Origin: Bacteroides faecium
GTDB lineage: Bacteria; Bacteroidota; Bacteroidia; Bacteroidales; Bacteroidaceae
Assembly (NCBI RefSeq): GCF_012113595.1
Contig: NZ_CP050831.1
Location: forward strand, 5,580,001-5,644,000
Reading direction: 5' to 3'
Length of the DNA: 64,000 nucleotides
The notes beneath the pieces are model-generated. The model had not been told where the DNA came from, ran no database searches, and saw nothing but the letters and a program-made list of their open reading frames with translations. Positions 17,217 through 25,748 of this stretch are shown in pieces. The translations under genes and the position numbers were made by a program. Position 1 is the first letter of the stretch. Each line of letters begins with the position of its first letter.

Positions 17217-18782
17217 ATGAGTACGCCAGTTAATACGTTCCGCAAGCTCCCAATAGGGATACAAAGTTTCGAATTTCTCCGTTCGGAAGGATATCTATAT
17301 GTAGATAAAACAGCTTTAATCTACCGTCTCGTCACAAAAGGGAAGCTATACTTCCTCAGTCGTCCCCGACGTTTCGGAAAAAGTCTGTTGCTCTCTACCC
17401 TTGAAGCTTACTTCAAAGGAAAGAAAGAATTATTCGAAGGGCTCGCCATCGAGCAGTTGGAGCAGAATTGGTTTGAATATCCTGTGTTGCACCTCGACCT
17501 TAATGCCGAAAAATATGACAGTCGCGAACGGTTGGAAAAAATGCTTGAGTTGCAACTGGAAAGTTGGGAGACAACGTATGGCGTAGATAAAGGTACTATG
17601 ACATATTCCGGACGTTTTTCCACAATCATTCAGCGTGCTTACGAACAGACCGGACACCGCGTTGTTGTGCTCGTAGACGAATATGACAAACCCATGCTTC
17701 AAACATTCGATAACCCCGATTTGCAGGAAGACTTCCGCAAAACGCTGACCGCTTTCTATACAGTACTTAAAAGTGCTGACCCATATCTTCAATTTGTCTT
17801 TATCACCGGAGTGACCAAGTTTGCACAGATGGGAATATTCAGTACGCTAAACCAGTTGAATGATATCAGCTTCGACCTCGAATACAACACTCTCTGCGGC
17901 ATGACACGTACAGAAATCGAAGCGACTTTTATCCCCGAATTGCAAGCATTGACAGAGCAGACGGAAACAACTTACGAACAGGCTGTGGAACAGCTAGCCC
18001 GCCAGTATGACGGCTACCGTTTTACTCCGGAAAAAGGATTTACTCCCATGTACAACCCTTTCAGCGTACTTAGCGCTCTTGCCAAATCACGTTTCGGTGA
18101 TTATTGGTTTGCGAGCGGAACGCCGACATTCTTGGTAGAGATGCTCAAAAGGACGGACTTAGACCTGCGGGAATTGGACGGCATTGAAGTATCGTCCGCC
18201 TCATTAAAAGAAAGTGGGATAGAGATAAATAATCCTATACCCATAATGTATCAGAGCGGATATTTAACTATTAAGACTTATTATGAACATACTGATACAT
18301 ATGCTCTCAGCTTTCCCAATGAAGAAGTGAGGTATTCTTTTCTACACTATGCCGTACCTTTATATACTCCGCTCTCATATTTAAAGATATATCCTTATAT
18401 AGTGAGGTCTGTACGCGAACTACGCAGCGGCGACATTGAAGCTTTCCTCAACCGGCTCACCTGCTTCTTCGCAGACTTCCCCTACGAGCTGAATGTGAAA
18501 ACGGAACGTCACTACCAAGTAGTATTCTACCTGGTCTTCAAACTGATGGGACAATTCACACAAGCCGAAGTGCGTACCGCCAAAGGACGTGCTGACGCCG
18601 TAGTAAAGACAGCAGACTATATTTATGTATTCGAATTCAAACTGCATGGCACTGCCGAAGAGGCGTTGAAGCAGATCGATGACAAAGGATATCTCCTTAC
18701 CATTGACGGCAGGCAGCTGGTGAAAGTCGGAGTCGCTTTCGATGCAGAAAAACGAAATCTGGGAAAGTGGCTGATTGGATAA
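17217..18782 (+). CDS. AAA-ATPase-like / PD-(D/E)XK nuclease-domain protein, copy 1
   Basis: 521 aa from the ATG at 17217 (an upstream TTG overlaps the promoter). The AAA-ATPase-like part has a variant P-loop RPRRFGKS (residues 49-56) and a Walker B VVVLVDEYDKP. The C-terminal PDDEXK_9-type domain has GRADAVV...YVFEFKL. These proteins are abundant in Bacteroides; their role is unproven, with defence or mobile-DNA functions suspected. It is a near duplicate of the next gene, with differences in two blocks (residues about 20-45 and 340-410). It lacks two residues (Pro-Tyr) after GYLL that copy 2 has, a 6-nt in-frame loss. Confidence 0.85.
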   Translation: MSTPVNTFRKLPIGIQSFEFLRSEGYLYVDKTALIYRLVTKGKLYFLSRPRRFGKSLLLSTLEAYFKGKKELFEGLAIEQLEQNWFEYPVLHLDLNAEKYDSRERLEKMLELQLESWETTYGVDKGTMTYSGRFSTIIQRAYEQTGHRVVVLVDEYDKPMLQTFDNPDLQEDFRKTLTAFYTVLKSADPYLQFVFITGVTKFAQMGIFSTLNQLNDISFDLEYNTLCGMTRTEIEATFIPELQALTEQTETTYEQAVEQLARQYDGYRFTPEKGFTPMYNPFSVLSALAKSRFGDYWFASGTPTFLVEMLKRTDLDLRELDGIEVSSASLKESGIEINNPIPIMYQSGYLTIKTYYEHTDTYALSFPNEEVRYSFLHYAVPLYTPLSYLKIYPYIVRSVRELRSGDIEAFLNRLTCFFADFPYELNVKTERHYQVVFYLVFKLMGQFTQAEVRTAKGRADAVVKTADYIYVFEFKLHGTAEEALKQIDDKGYLLTIDGRQLVKVGVAFDAEKRNLGKWLIG

Positions 18783-18803
18783 TGCAAATTACTTATTCAA
18801 TTG

Positions 18804-18835
18804 TTTGCTTTACAAACATAGATAATCTATCTTTG
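18804..18835 (+). promoter_or_regulatory. Promoter of AAA/nuclease copy 2
   Basis: TTTG (18804-18807), 20 bp spacer, TATCTTTG (18828-18835): a close match to the Bacteroides consensus, in the 76 bp between the tandem copies. Copy 2 can therefore be transcribed on its own. Confidence 0.75.
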
Positions 18836-18858
18836 TTACATTGAAAACAAAAGTTGTT

Positions 18859-20430
18859 ATGAATACGCCAGTTAATACGTTCCGCAAGCTCCCGATAGGG
18901 ATACAAAGTTTTGAGAAACTTCGTTCCGAAGGATTCATGTATGTAGACAAGACAGCACTCGTGTTTCGCTTGGTTCAGGCTGGTATTCCTTGTTTTCTTA
19001 GCCGTCCCCGACGTTTCGGGAAAAGCCTGTTGCTTTCTACCCTTGAAGCCTACTTCAAAGGAAAGAAAGAATTATTCGAAGGACTTGCCATTGAGCAGTT
19101 GGAACAGAACTGGTTTGAATATCCTGTGTTGCACCTGAGTCTGAATGCCGAAAAATATGACAGTCGCGAACGGTTGGAAAAGATGCTTGAGTTACAACTG
19201 GAAAGTTGGGAGACAACGTATGGCGTAGATAAAGGTACTATGACATATTCCGGCCGATTTTCCACGATCATCCGACGTGCTTACGAACAGAGCGGACGAC
19301 GTGTTGTAGTGCTTGTTGACGAGTATGACAAGCCCATGCTTCAAACGTTTGATAATCCCGATTTGCAAGAAGACTTCCGCAAAACGCTGACCGCTTTCTA
19401 TACAGTGCTTAAAGATGCTGATCCTTATCTTCAGTTTGTCTTTATCACCGGAGTGACCAAATTTGCACAGATGGGAATATTCAGTACACTCAACCAGTTG
19501 AATGATATCAGCTTCGACCTCGAATACAACACTCTCTGCGGCATGACACGTACAGAAATCGAAGCGACTTTTATCCCCGAATTGCAAGCATTGACAAAGC
19601 AGACGGAAACAACTTACGAACAGGCTGTAGAGCAGCTAACCCGCCAGTACGACGGCTACCGCTTTACTCCGGAAAAAGGATTTACTCCCATGTACAATCC
19701 GTTCAGCGTACTTAGCGCTCTTGCCAAATCACGTTTCGGTGATTATTGGTTTGCCAGCGGAACACCGACGTTTCTGGTAGAGATGCTCAAAAGGACAGAC
19801 TTCGACCTGCGGGAATTGGACGGCATAGAAGTATCTTCCGCCTCATTGAACGACGACAGGGCGAACATCAGCAATCCCATTCCGATGATTTATCAAAGCG
19901 GATATCTGACAATAAAAGCCTATGACCAACGTTTTCGTACATATACGTTAGGATTCCCCAACGAAGAAGTGAAGTATGGTTTCCTCAACTTTGCAGCACC
20001 TTTCTACACTCCTGTCACATCTACTGATACATCCTTTTATATCGGGAAATTTGTTCATGAACTGGAGACGGGTGAAACAGAAGCTTTCCTCAACCGGCTC
20101 ACCTGCTTCTTCGCAGACTTCCCCTACGAGCTGAATGTGAAAACGGAACGTCACTACCAAGTAGTATTCTACCTGGTCTTCAAACTGATGGGACAATTCA
20201 CACAAGCCGAAGTGCGTACCGCCAAAGGACGTGCCGACGCCGTAGTAAAGACAGCAGACTACATTTATGTTTTCGAATTCAAACTGCATGGCACTGCCGA
20301 AGAAGCTTTGAAACAGATTGATGACAAAGGCTATCTCCTGCCTTACACCATCGACGGCAGGCAGCTGGTGAAAGTCGGAGTCGCTTTCGATGCAGAAAAA
20401 CGAAATCTGGGAGAGTGGCTGATTGGATGA
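18859..20430 (+). CDS. AAA-ATPase-like / PD-(D/E)XK nuclease-domain protein, copy 2
   Basis: 523 aa from the ATG at 18859. Same architecture as copy 1: variant P-loop RPRRFGKS, Walker B VVVLVDEYDKP and a C-terminal nuclease core GRADAVV...VFEFKL followed by QIDDKGYLLPY. Most of the protein is identical to copy 1. The block coded by about 19850-20080 and the N-terminal block at 18915-19000 differ strongly, as if recombined from another family member. A more distant third relative lies at 48568-50121. Function unknown beyond probable ATP-dependent nuclease or DNA-related activity. Confidence 0.85.
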   Translation: MNTPVNTFRKLPIGIQSFEKLRSEGFMYVDKTALVFRLVQAGIPCFLSRPRRFGKSLLLSTLEAYFKGKKELFEGLAIEQLEQNWFEYPVLHLSLNAEKYDSRERLEKMLELQLESWETTYGVDKGTMTYSGRFSTIIRRAYEQSGRRVVVLVDEYDKPMLQTFDNPDLQEDFRKTLTAFYTVLKDADPYLQFVFITGVTKFAQMGIFSTLNQLNDISFDLEYNTLCGMTRTEIEATFIPELQALTKQTETTYEQAVEQLTRQYDGYRFTPEKGFTPMYNPFSVLSALAKSRFGDYWFASGTPTFLVEMLKRTDFDLRELDGIEVSSASLNDDRANISNPIPMIYQSGYLTIKAYDQRFRTYTLGFPNEEVKYGFLNFAAPFYTPVTSTDTSFYIGKFVHELETGETEAFLNRLTCFFADFPYELNVKTERHYQVVFYLVFKLMGQFTQAEVRTAKGRADAVVKTADYIYVFEFKLHGTAEEALKQIDDKGYLLPYTIDGRQLVKVGVAFDAEKRNLGEWLIG

Positions 20431-20908
20431 TACCTAATGGAAAAATGGTACATCTCTTTTGCTATTTTGCAGGAAATCAAACAACGTTCTGCCAACAGAA
20501 CGTAATAAAATCACACCACTTATCGCATTTTTAATACCATAACACAAATATCCAACATTCAAGGATAACAGCAGCATCTACTTATTAGAACTTATCATTA
20601 TTTTTACTTCGTAGAAATAGACTAATCATACCTTCTTATAAAAACCTGACCTTGCATTATTTTTTCAGTTTATATATGGAAAAATACAGAATAGTATTTA
20701 TTGAGTTATTCCTCAATAGTACCCAATATACAATACGCTCCCCTACGTAGCATTTTCATACAGTGAACAATGTGTTCAACAAATAGGACTGATTAAATAT
20801 TGTTACTTAGAGGATATTCACCATTTCTCAAAAAAAATGATGTAAAATATTAGGATAGTGAATTTCCTCTTTTTTTCTCAAACGAAAGAAATGGGTCTAT
20901 TTCATCTG
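20431..20908. other. Gene-free region upstream of the regulator
   Basis: AT-rich and without a convincing gene. A short inverted repeat acgttctg/cagaacgt (20483-20502) may end the preceding gene. I see no clear TAnnTTTG box with a matching -33 near the next start. Confidence 0.5.
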
Positions 20909-20920
20909 AGTGACGTCACT
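20909..20920. promoter_or_regulatory. Perfect 12 bp palindrome before the regulator gene
   Basis: AGTGACGTCACT is a perfect palindrome ending 16 bp before the ATG at 20937. It could be an operator, for instance for autoregulation, but only one copy is present. Confidence 0.35.
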
Positions 20921-20936
20921 AAAAAATCAAATTAAT

Positions 20937-22628
20937 ATGAAATACTTAATACAAACGTCGTCCCTCATTTCCAGCGCTCTAGCGATACTCATTCTTTATC
21001 AATTAAACTTTACATCAGCAGTTCTAGCAGGAGCAATCGCAATTTATTGGATTATAATTCATATCACTACGATACAGAAAGAAAGAAATCTTTTGAAAGA
21101 AGGGAATCAATATTTTATAGACTCTTTCGAAAATATCCGTACTCCGCTTACATTAGTTCATACTCCATTGAAAATTGCATGTAATGATATCTGTCTCGAA
21201 AATATCAGACAAGAATTATCATTAGCCATCCAAAACATAGATTACCTCAACGTACATTTAACCAGATTGATGGATTTAAAGCAATTGTTTGTAAATTCGG
21301 AAAGGCTGGATTCCTCAGAATACGAATTGGGAATATTCATTAAAAACAGAATTGATTCTTTACAAACACATGCTGCCAACAACCTGGTAGAACTGAATAT
21401 AAAAACAGATTTTAGTTATGCCAGCGCCTGGTTCGACCAAAGTAAAATATCACCGGTCATCGACAGATTCATAAAAAATGCCATAGACCATACCGGGCAA
21501 AAAAAAACAATTACCCTGCTAATCACCTCAAATTCTCAAAACTGGCAAATAAAAATAGCTGATTTCGAAAACAAGAAGCTAGTTCAATGCTACAAATGCA
21601 AAAACTGGCAACTGCTCAAACGAAAAGAAGAACTCGAATACAATTTCGCGAAAAATATATTCTGCAAAAAGCTGATAAAATTATGCAATGGCAAGATTCT
21701 GATTAATCATTCCAACCGCTCCATTACTCTGAAATTCCCTTCAAAAGATTCACCGGAAAGTGTCTCCAAACATACCGCCATACAAATTACATCAAATCCG
21801 ATAGAAGAAAAAATAGATACCTTGTTCGGCAAGGACTCACAAAAGAGAAATTCCGCTAAACCAGTGGTCGTTCTTGCTGACAGCAACAAAGAATTCAGAT
21901 TGTACCTAGAAGAACGTTTATCTAAGGATTTTATTGTAAAAAGCTTCGGAAACGGCACGGATGCTTTAGAATGTATAAAAGAGGAATACCCGGATTTAGT
22001 GATTTGCGACATCATGCTTCATGGAATGTACGGCAACGAACTATCATCGAGGCTAAAAACATCGGGAGAAACCTCTGTTATCCCAATCATTCTCTACGGT
22101 TCACGCATAGACATAGGGCAACGCAGCAAAAGAGAAAGCTCCCTCGCCGACATATTCTTATATATGCCTTTCCATATTGAAGATTTAAAAATAGAAATGA
22201 ATGTCCTTATCAAAAACAACCGTTTCCTCAGAAAATCATTCCTGCAGAAAATATTCGGAAAGCAATTTCTGGAAGTTGAGGAAGAGGAAATCTTAGATGA
22301 AGGCAATTACGACCTTATCAATCAGGTAAAAGAATTTATTCTAAGAAATATAGATAAAGAAAATCTGACGATAGACGAAATCGCCTCGGAGCTATATATG
22401 AGCAGAACCGCTTTCTTCACTAAATGGAAGGCGCTGACAGGAGAAGCACCCAAATATTTGATTTACCGGATACGTATGGAAAAAGCACGGGAATTACTGG
22501 AAAGCGGAAATTACTCTGTCAGCGTTCTTCCTGAAATGATTGGCTTGAAGAATCTCAAGAACTTCCGCCATAAGTACAAAGAGTACTTCGGGATAACGCC
22601 AAGCGAGTCTATCACGAAAAAACAATAA
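20937..22628 (+). CDS. Degenerate hybrid two-component regulator (pseudokinase, receiver, AraC DNA-binding domain)
   Basis: 563 aa from the ATG at 20937; an in-frame GTG at 20910 overlaps the palindrome. Two membrane helices (about 5-48) are followed by a histidine-kinase-like region, a receiver domain (about 310-430) and an AraC helix-turn-helix pair (about 465-560, LTIDEIASELYMSRTAFFTKWKALTGEAPKYL...). There is no periplasmic sensor. The H-box reads FENIRTPLTL, lacking the SHE(L/F) that holds the phospho-His in FxNISHExRTPL. ATP-lid glycines are absent. The receiver keeps Asp358 (VICDIML), but the conserved Thr/Ser and Lys positions (LYGSR, LYMPF) are changed. It probably works as a phosphorylation-independent DNA-binding protein. 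Confidence 0.8.
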   Translation: MKYLIQTSSLISSALAILILYQLNFTSAVLAGAIAIYWIIIHITTIQKERNLLKEGNQYFIDSFENIRTPLTLVHTPLKIACNDICLENIRQELSLAIQNIDYLNVHLTRLMDLKQLFVNSERLDSSEYELGIFIKNRIDSLQTHAANNLVELNIKTDFSYASAWFDQSKISPVIDRFIKNAIDHTGQKKTITLLITSNSQNWQIKIADFENKKLVQCYKCKNWQLLKRKEELEYNFAKNIFCKKLIKLCNGKILINHSNRSITLKFPSKDSPESVSKHTAIQITSNPIEEKIDTLFGKDSQKRNSAKPVVVLADSNKEFRLYLEERLSKDFIVKSFGNGTDALECIKEEYPDLVICDIMLHGMYGNELSSRLKTSGETSVIPIILYGSRIDIGQRSKRESSLADIFLYMPFHIEDLKIEMNVLIKNNRFLRKSFLQKIFGKQFLEVEEEEILDEGNYDLINQVKEFILRNIDKENLTIDEIASELYMSRTAFFTKWKALTGEAPKYLIYRIRMEKARELLESGNYSVSVLPEMIGLKNLKNFRHKYKEYFGITPSESITKKQ

Positions 22629-22651
22629 AACAAAAACGGAATTATATAGTC

Positions 22652-22676
22652 GAAGATCCCATCAACAGGGATCTTC
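22652..22676 (+). terminator. Terminator after the regulator
   Basis: gaagatccc and gggatcttc form a 9 bp stem with a 7-nt loop, 24 bp after the stop codon. The T-run is weak. Confidence 0.6.
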
Positions 22677-22803
22677 ATTATAACATTTACACAAAAAATT
22701 CTTTCTTTTTTATTTCTTCATGCAGTATTTTATTAATCGTAGCATTTACACTATGTACGTACACCTTAATTTTGAAAATTAATAATCTAATTATTTAAAC
22801 AGT

Positions 22804-23457
22804 ATGAAAACTTTAACTAAAATGAAAAAAGTTTGTTGTTTTAATCGCTTTGTCTTATTTGCAATGGCACTGAGTATAGTAACTTCTTTTACTGCATGCA
22901 GCAGTGACGACGATTCAGACATTCCCGTATATTCCCTTAAAGACGTTGATGGTAATTATTCCGGTACAATGCTGACAGAATCCGACCCCGTCAGTCCCCA
23001 GGCAAATGCAGAAGAGGGAGAAGAACCGGCAGGAGCCGAAGTTACTGCCGAAGTAAAAGACAATCAGATTATGATCAAGAAACTTCCGGTTGAAGACCTG
23101 ATTAAAAGCATTGTTGGTGAAGAAAATGCCGGAGCTATCATTGAAAACTTGGATGATATCAACTACAACATTCCTTATACACCGACTTTTGATGAAAGTA
23201 AATCAACTATCTTACTGCAACTAAAACCTGAACCACTGGAAATTAAATTCACCGCTCCGACTCAAGTACAAGAAGAAGGGCAAGAACCGGCTGAAACTCT
23301 TATAACAGTAACTATTGAAGCTGAAAAGAATGGTGTTTACGCTTATGACGGCAAAAAACTGGCATTCATTATCAAAGCAACAGGAGTAAAAGTCGGAGAA
23401 GCGGATCTCAATAAGTTCCCCGTTACAACATTCACTTTCAGCATGGTCAAGAAGTAA
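22804..23457 (+). CDS. DUF4840-like lipoprotein
   Basis: 217 aa. Signal peptide with lipobox FTAC (Cys about 32) followed by SSDDDSD, a Bacteroides outer-surface export-type signature of acidic residues after the Cys. The mature part has DGNYSGTML near the start and alternating beta strands, with an acidic low-complexity loop (NAEEGEEPAGAE), matching small beta-rich DUF4840-type Bacteroides lipoproteins. No enzymatic motif. It has its own upstream gap of 175 bp and a terminator after it. Function unknown; the family call is from general resemblance. Confidence 0.65.
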   Translation: MKTLTKMKKVCCFNRFVLFAMALSIVTSFTACSSDDDSDIPVYSLKDVDGNYSGTMLTESDPVSPQANAEEGEEPAGAEVTAEVKDNQIMIKKLPVEDLIKSIVGEENAGAIIENLDDINYNIPYTPTFDESKSTILLQLKPEPLEIKFTAPTQVQEEGQEPAETLITVTIEAEKNGVYAYDGKKLAFIIKATGVKVGEADLNKFPVTTFTFSMVKK

Positions 23458-23490
23458 TACAGACCTTCGCTGGAAGAAAAAGCCAAAATG

Positions 23491-23533
23491 GAGCATGTCT
23501 ACGCGCAAGGCATGCTCTTTTTTTATATCTTTG
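23491..23533 (+). terminator. Terminator of the lipoprotein gene overlapping the next promoter
   Basis: gagcatg (23491-23497) pairs with catgctc (23511-23517), followed by a run of eight T. The next gene's -7 box TATCTTTG (23526-23533) starts within the tail, 22 bp before its start codon. Confidence 0.75.
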
Positions 23534-23555
23534 TAAAATAACCGTGCTATACAAA

Positions 23556-24248
23556 ATGACAACAACAGAAAACATTCGAAAAGAATTGCAGGATTTAGTA
23601 GACTCCAAGTATCAGGAGTTTCATTCTGCCCTGGTCCCCGGAGTCGGAAATATCCTCGGCGTACGTATTCCGCAACTGCGGATATTGGCTAAAGAAATCG
23701 CAAAGAGAGACGACTGGCGTATGTTCGTGGAAGCAACCGATACTAAGTTTTATGAAGAAACAATGCTTCAGGGAATGGTTATCGGATTAGCTAAAATGGA
23801 GCTGGACGAACGAATGAAACACATAAGCATGTTCGTTCCACGTATCGACAACTGGGCTGTATGCGATATCTTTTGCGGCGAACTGAAAACTGCCGCGAAA
23901 AAAGGAAAAGAAACTATATGGCAGTTTATCCAGCCTTACCTCGCATCTACCAAAGAGTTCGAAATCCGCTTCGGGATTGTAATGCTTTTCCATTATATAG
24001 ACGAAGAGCATATTGACGCATTGCTGGCATACGCAGACACTTTCAGCCACGATGCTTATTATGCACGTATGGCTATGGCCTGGATGATATCCATCTGTTT
24101 CATCAAATTCCCCGAAAAGACAATGGAGTATCTAAAACAGAGCAAGCTGGATAATTGGACTTATAATAAATCATTGCAGAAAACGATTGAATCCCTTCGC
24201 GTAGACAAGGAGACAAAAGACGTACTCCGCAGTATGAAACGGAGATAA
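23556..24248 (+). CDS. DNA alkylation repair protein (AlkD-like HEAT-repeat family)
   Basis: 230 aa from the ATG at 23556, placed by the TATCTTTG box just upstream; a GTG 12 bp earlier is less likely. All-helical with HEAT-like repeats: GVRIPQLRILAKEIAKRD, DNWAVCDIFC and FEIRFGIVMLFHYIDEEHI are typical of the AlkD/DNA_alkylation family. AlkD enzymes excise 3- and 7-alkyl purines without base flipping. Cytoplasmic, stand-alone gene. Whether it is catalytic or one of the many AlkD-like non-enzymes is not clear. Confidence 0.8.
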   Translation: MTTTENIRKELQDLVDSKYQEFHSALVPGVGNILGVRIPQLRILAKEIAKRDDWRMFVEATDTKFYEETMLQGMVIGLAKMELDERMKHISMFVPRIDNWAVCDIFCGELKTAAKKGKETIWQFIQPYLASTKEFEIRFGIVMLFHYIDEEHIDALLAYADTFSHDAYYARMAMAWMISICFIKFPEKTMEYLKQSKLDNWTYNKSLQKTIESLRVDKETKDVLRSMKRR

Positions 24249-24265
24249 TGGCATCATATAAAAAT

Positions 24266-24305
24266 AAAGCTCGGCAAATATTTTACTTACCGAGCTTTGT
24301 TTTTA
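24266..24305. terminator. Bidirectional terminator between alkD-like gene and potD
   Basis: aaagctcgg (24266-24274) and ccgagcttt (24290-24298) form the stem, with T-rich flanks on both strands. It serves two convergent genes. Confidence 0.75.
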
Positions 24306-24327
24306 TGGTGTATCAAAAGACTTAACT

Positions 24328-25659
24328 TTAATTCCTCTTTACTTTTTTTCTTCTGCTTCTTCGTCTCTGTTGTTTCTGACGACTGTAACGTTGCCACCTT
24401 TTATATATCATCCAGCCGCTCATCAAGGCAACAACGACAAAAATAAGAATAGTAATACCTACTCCCAAATTATCCCCCTTAATACGCGACCAGATATCAA
24501 GAACTTCTTTCGTCTTATCGCCGAAGTCACGAATCATAGCGCATCGTTCCACTACTTTGCGGTCGGGATATTGTATCTTGTCAATCTGTACGCTATCGGC
24601 GCCCGGTCCGAAGAAATAACTAAGATCGGAAAAATAGGTAAGTGTCGTGTCTATCTTCTCTTCCAGAATCTCCGGAGTAGCAATCGAACTTACATATCCG
24701 CAGAAATCCATATTTCTCAGAGCAATGTCCGGACGGCACATGAAGTTGATAAAGTAACTGGCTGCTTCCGGATTCCTTGCATATTTCGGAATCACCCAAC
24801 CGTCATACCATATATTACTTCCTTCCTTGGGAACTTCGTAATCCAGCTCCACACCTACCGCGTTGGCTTCTTCAATCGCCCATATTGCATCACCGCTCCA
24901 GGTCATATTCAGCCAAGCCTTGTTCTTCGTCATCATCTCCTTGCCGAAATCGGCTTCCCAGCCTGCTATATTCGGTTTCAGGGCTTTCAGATATTTTTCC
25001 GCAAGTTCCATAGCCTGTGGAGAATAGTCGTTCATCAGTTCTTCCACCGTCACAGTCCCCTCTTCCAGCTCCTTGGCGTGCGCATAAATAATAGCCGTGC
25101 CGTAAGCGTCGCGGTAACTATCTTTCATCAGGATTTTGCCGGCATACTTCTTATTCCAAAGACAATCCCAGGATGCAGCGACCGAATCAGGAACATAAGC
25201 CCGGTTATAAAGGAGTCCCGCAGTTCCCCACATATAGCATACCGCATAACGGCTGGCTTCTTCACCCGGCTGGCTCAATTTATTAATCTGCTCCCGTATG
25301 AACGGAGCCACATTGTTCATATAGTTGGGAGAATGGGCAAAGTTCGTATCAATAGGCAGAAGCAGGTGCTTCTTCAACATACGCTCAATAATGTATTCCG
25401 AAGGGCAAACCACGTCGAAATCCTCATGACCTTTCTCAATCTTGGTCAACATTATCTCGTTAATGTCGAATGTCTGATAAACGATACGAATATCTTCACC
25501 CGTCTGTTCCTTATAATATGCTTGAAAATCCTCGAGCACACCATCCCCGATATAATCCGCCCAGTTATAGATTTTGAGAACCCGTTCGCGAGGCTCGCCA
25601 GAATTATAACATCCCGTCAAACTCAGCAACAACAGGATAACAGGAATTATTCTTTTCAT
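24328..25659 (-). CDS. potD: Spermidine/putrescine-binding lipoprotein with C-terminal membrane helix
   Basis: 443 aa from the ATG whose last base is 25659. Lipobox LTGC (Cys about 17). The mature part has the PotD/PotF fold: VLKIYNWADYIGDGVLEDF, YQTFDINEIMLTKIEKG, DVVCPSEYIIERM, and WSGDAIWAIEEANAVGVELDYEVPKEG with the Trp/Asp residues that hold polyamines. After the binding domain there is one predicted transmembrane helix (ITILIFVVVALMSGWMIY) and a strongly basic tail, not seen in E. coli PotD. It is the last gene of potABCD and supplies substrate to the PotBC channel. Polyamine specificity is inferred from homology. Confidence 0.88.
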   Translation of the reverse strand: MKRIIPVILLLLSLTGCYNSGEPRERVLKIYNWADYIGDGVLEDFQAYYKEQTGEDIRIVYQTFDINEIMLTKIEKGHEDFDVVCPSEYIIERMLKKHLLLPIDTNFAHSPNYMNNVAPFIREQINKLSQPGEEASRYAVCYMWGTAGLLYNRAYVPDSVAASWDCLWNKKYAGKILMKDSYRDAYGTAIIYAHAKELEEGTVTVEELMNDYSPQAMELAEKYLKALKPNIAGWEADFGKEMMTKNKAWLNMTWSGDAIWAIEEANAVGVELDYEVPKEGSNIWYDGWVIPKYARNPEAASYFINFMCRPDIALRNMDFCGYVSSIATPEILEEKIDTTLTYFSDLSYFFGPGADSVQIDKIQYPDRKVVERCAMIRDFGDKTKEVLDIWSRIKGDNLGVGITILIFVVVALMSGWMIYKRWQRYSRQKQQRRRSRRKKVKRN

Positions 25660-25748
25660 AATTAATAATTTTATAATGTGCCAATATACCAATACTGAAA
25701 ACGTGCCGCCATGCAATCAGCATATCAGCGCATTGGCATATTGAATAA

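Noticed and set aside
24370..25665. 431-codon open frame on the plus strand opposite potD
   Set aside because: It mirrors the whole potD gene. potD has a clear lipobox, family motifs and operon position; the antisense frame is rich in His, Arg and Ile and has no recognisable domain.
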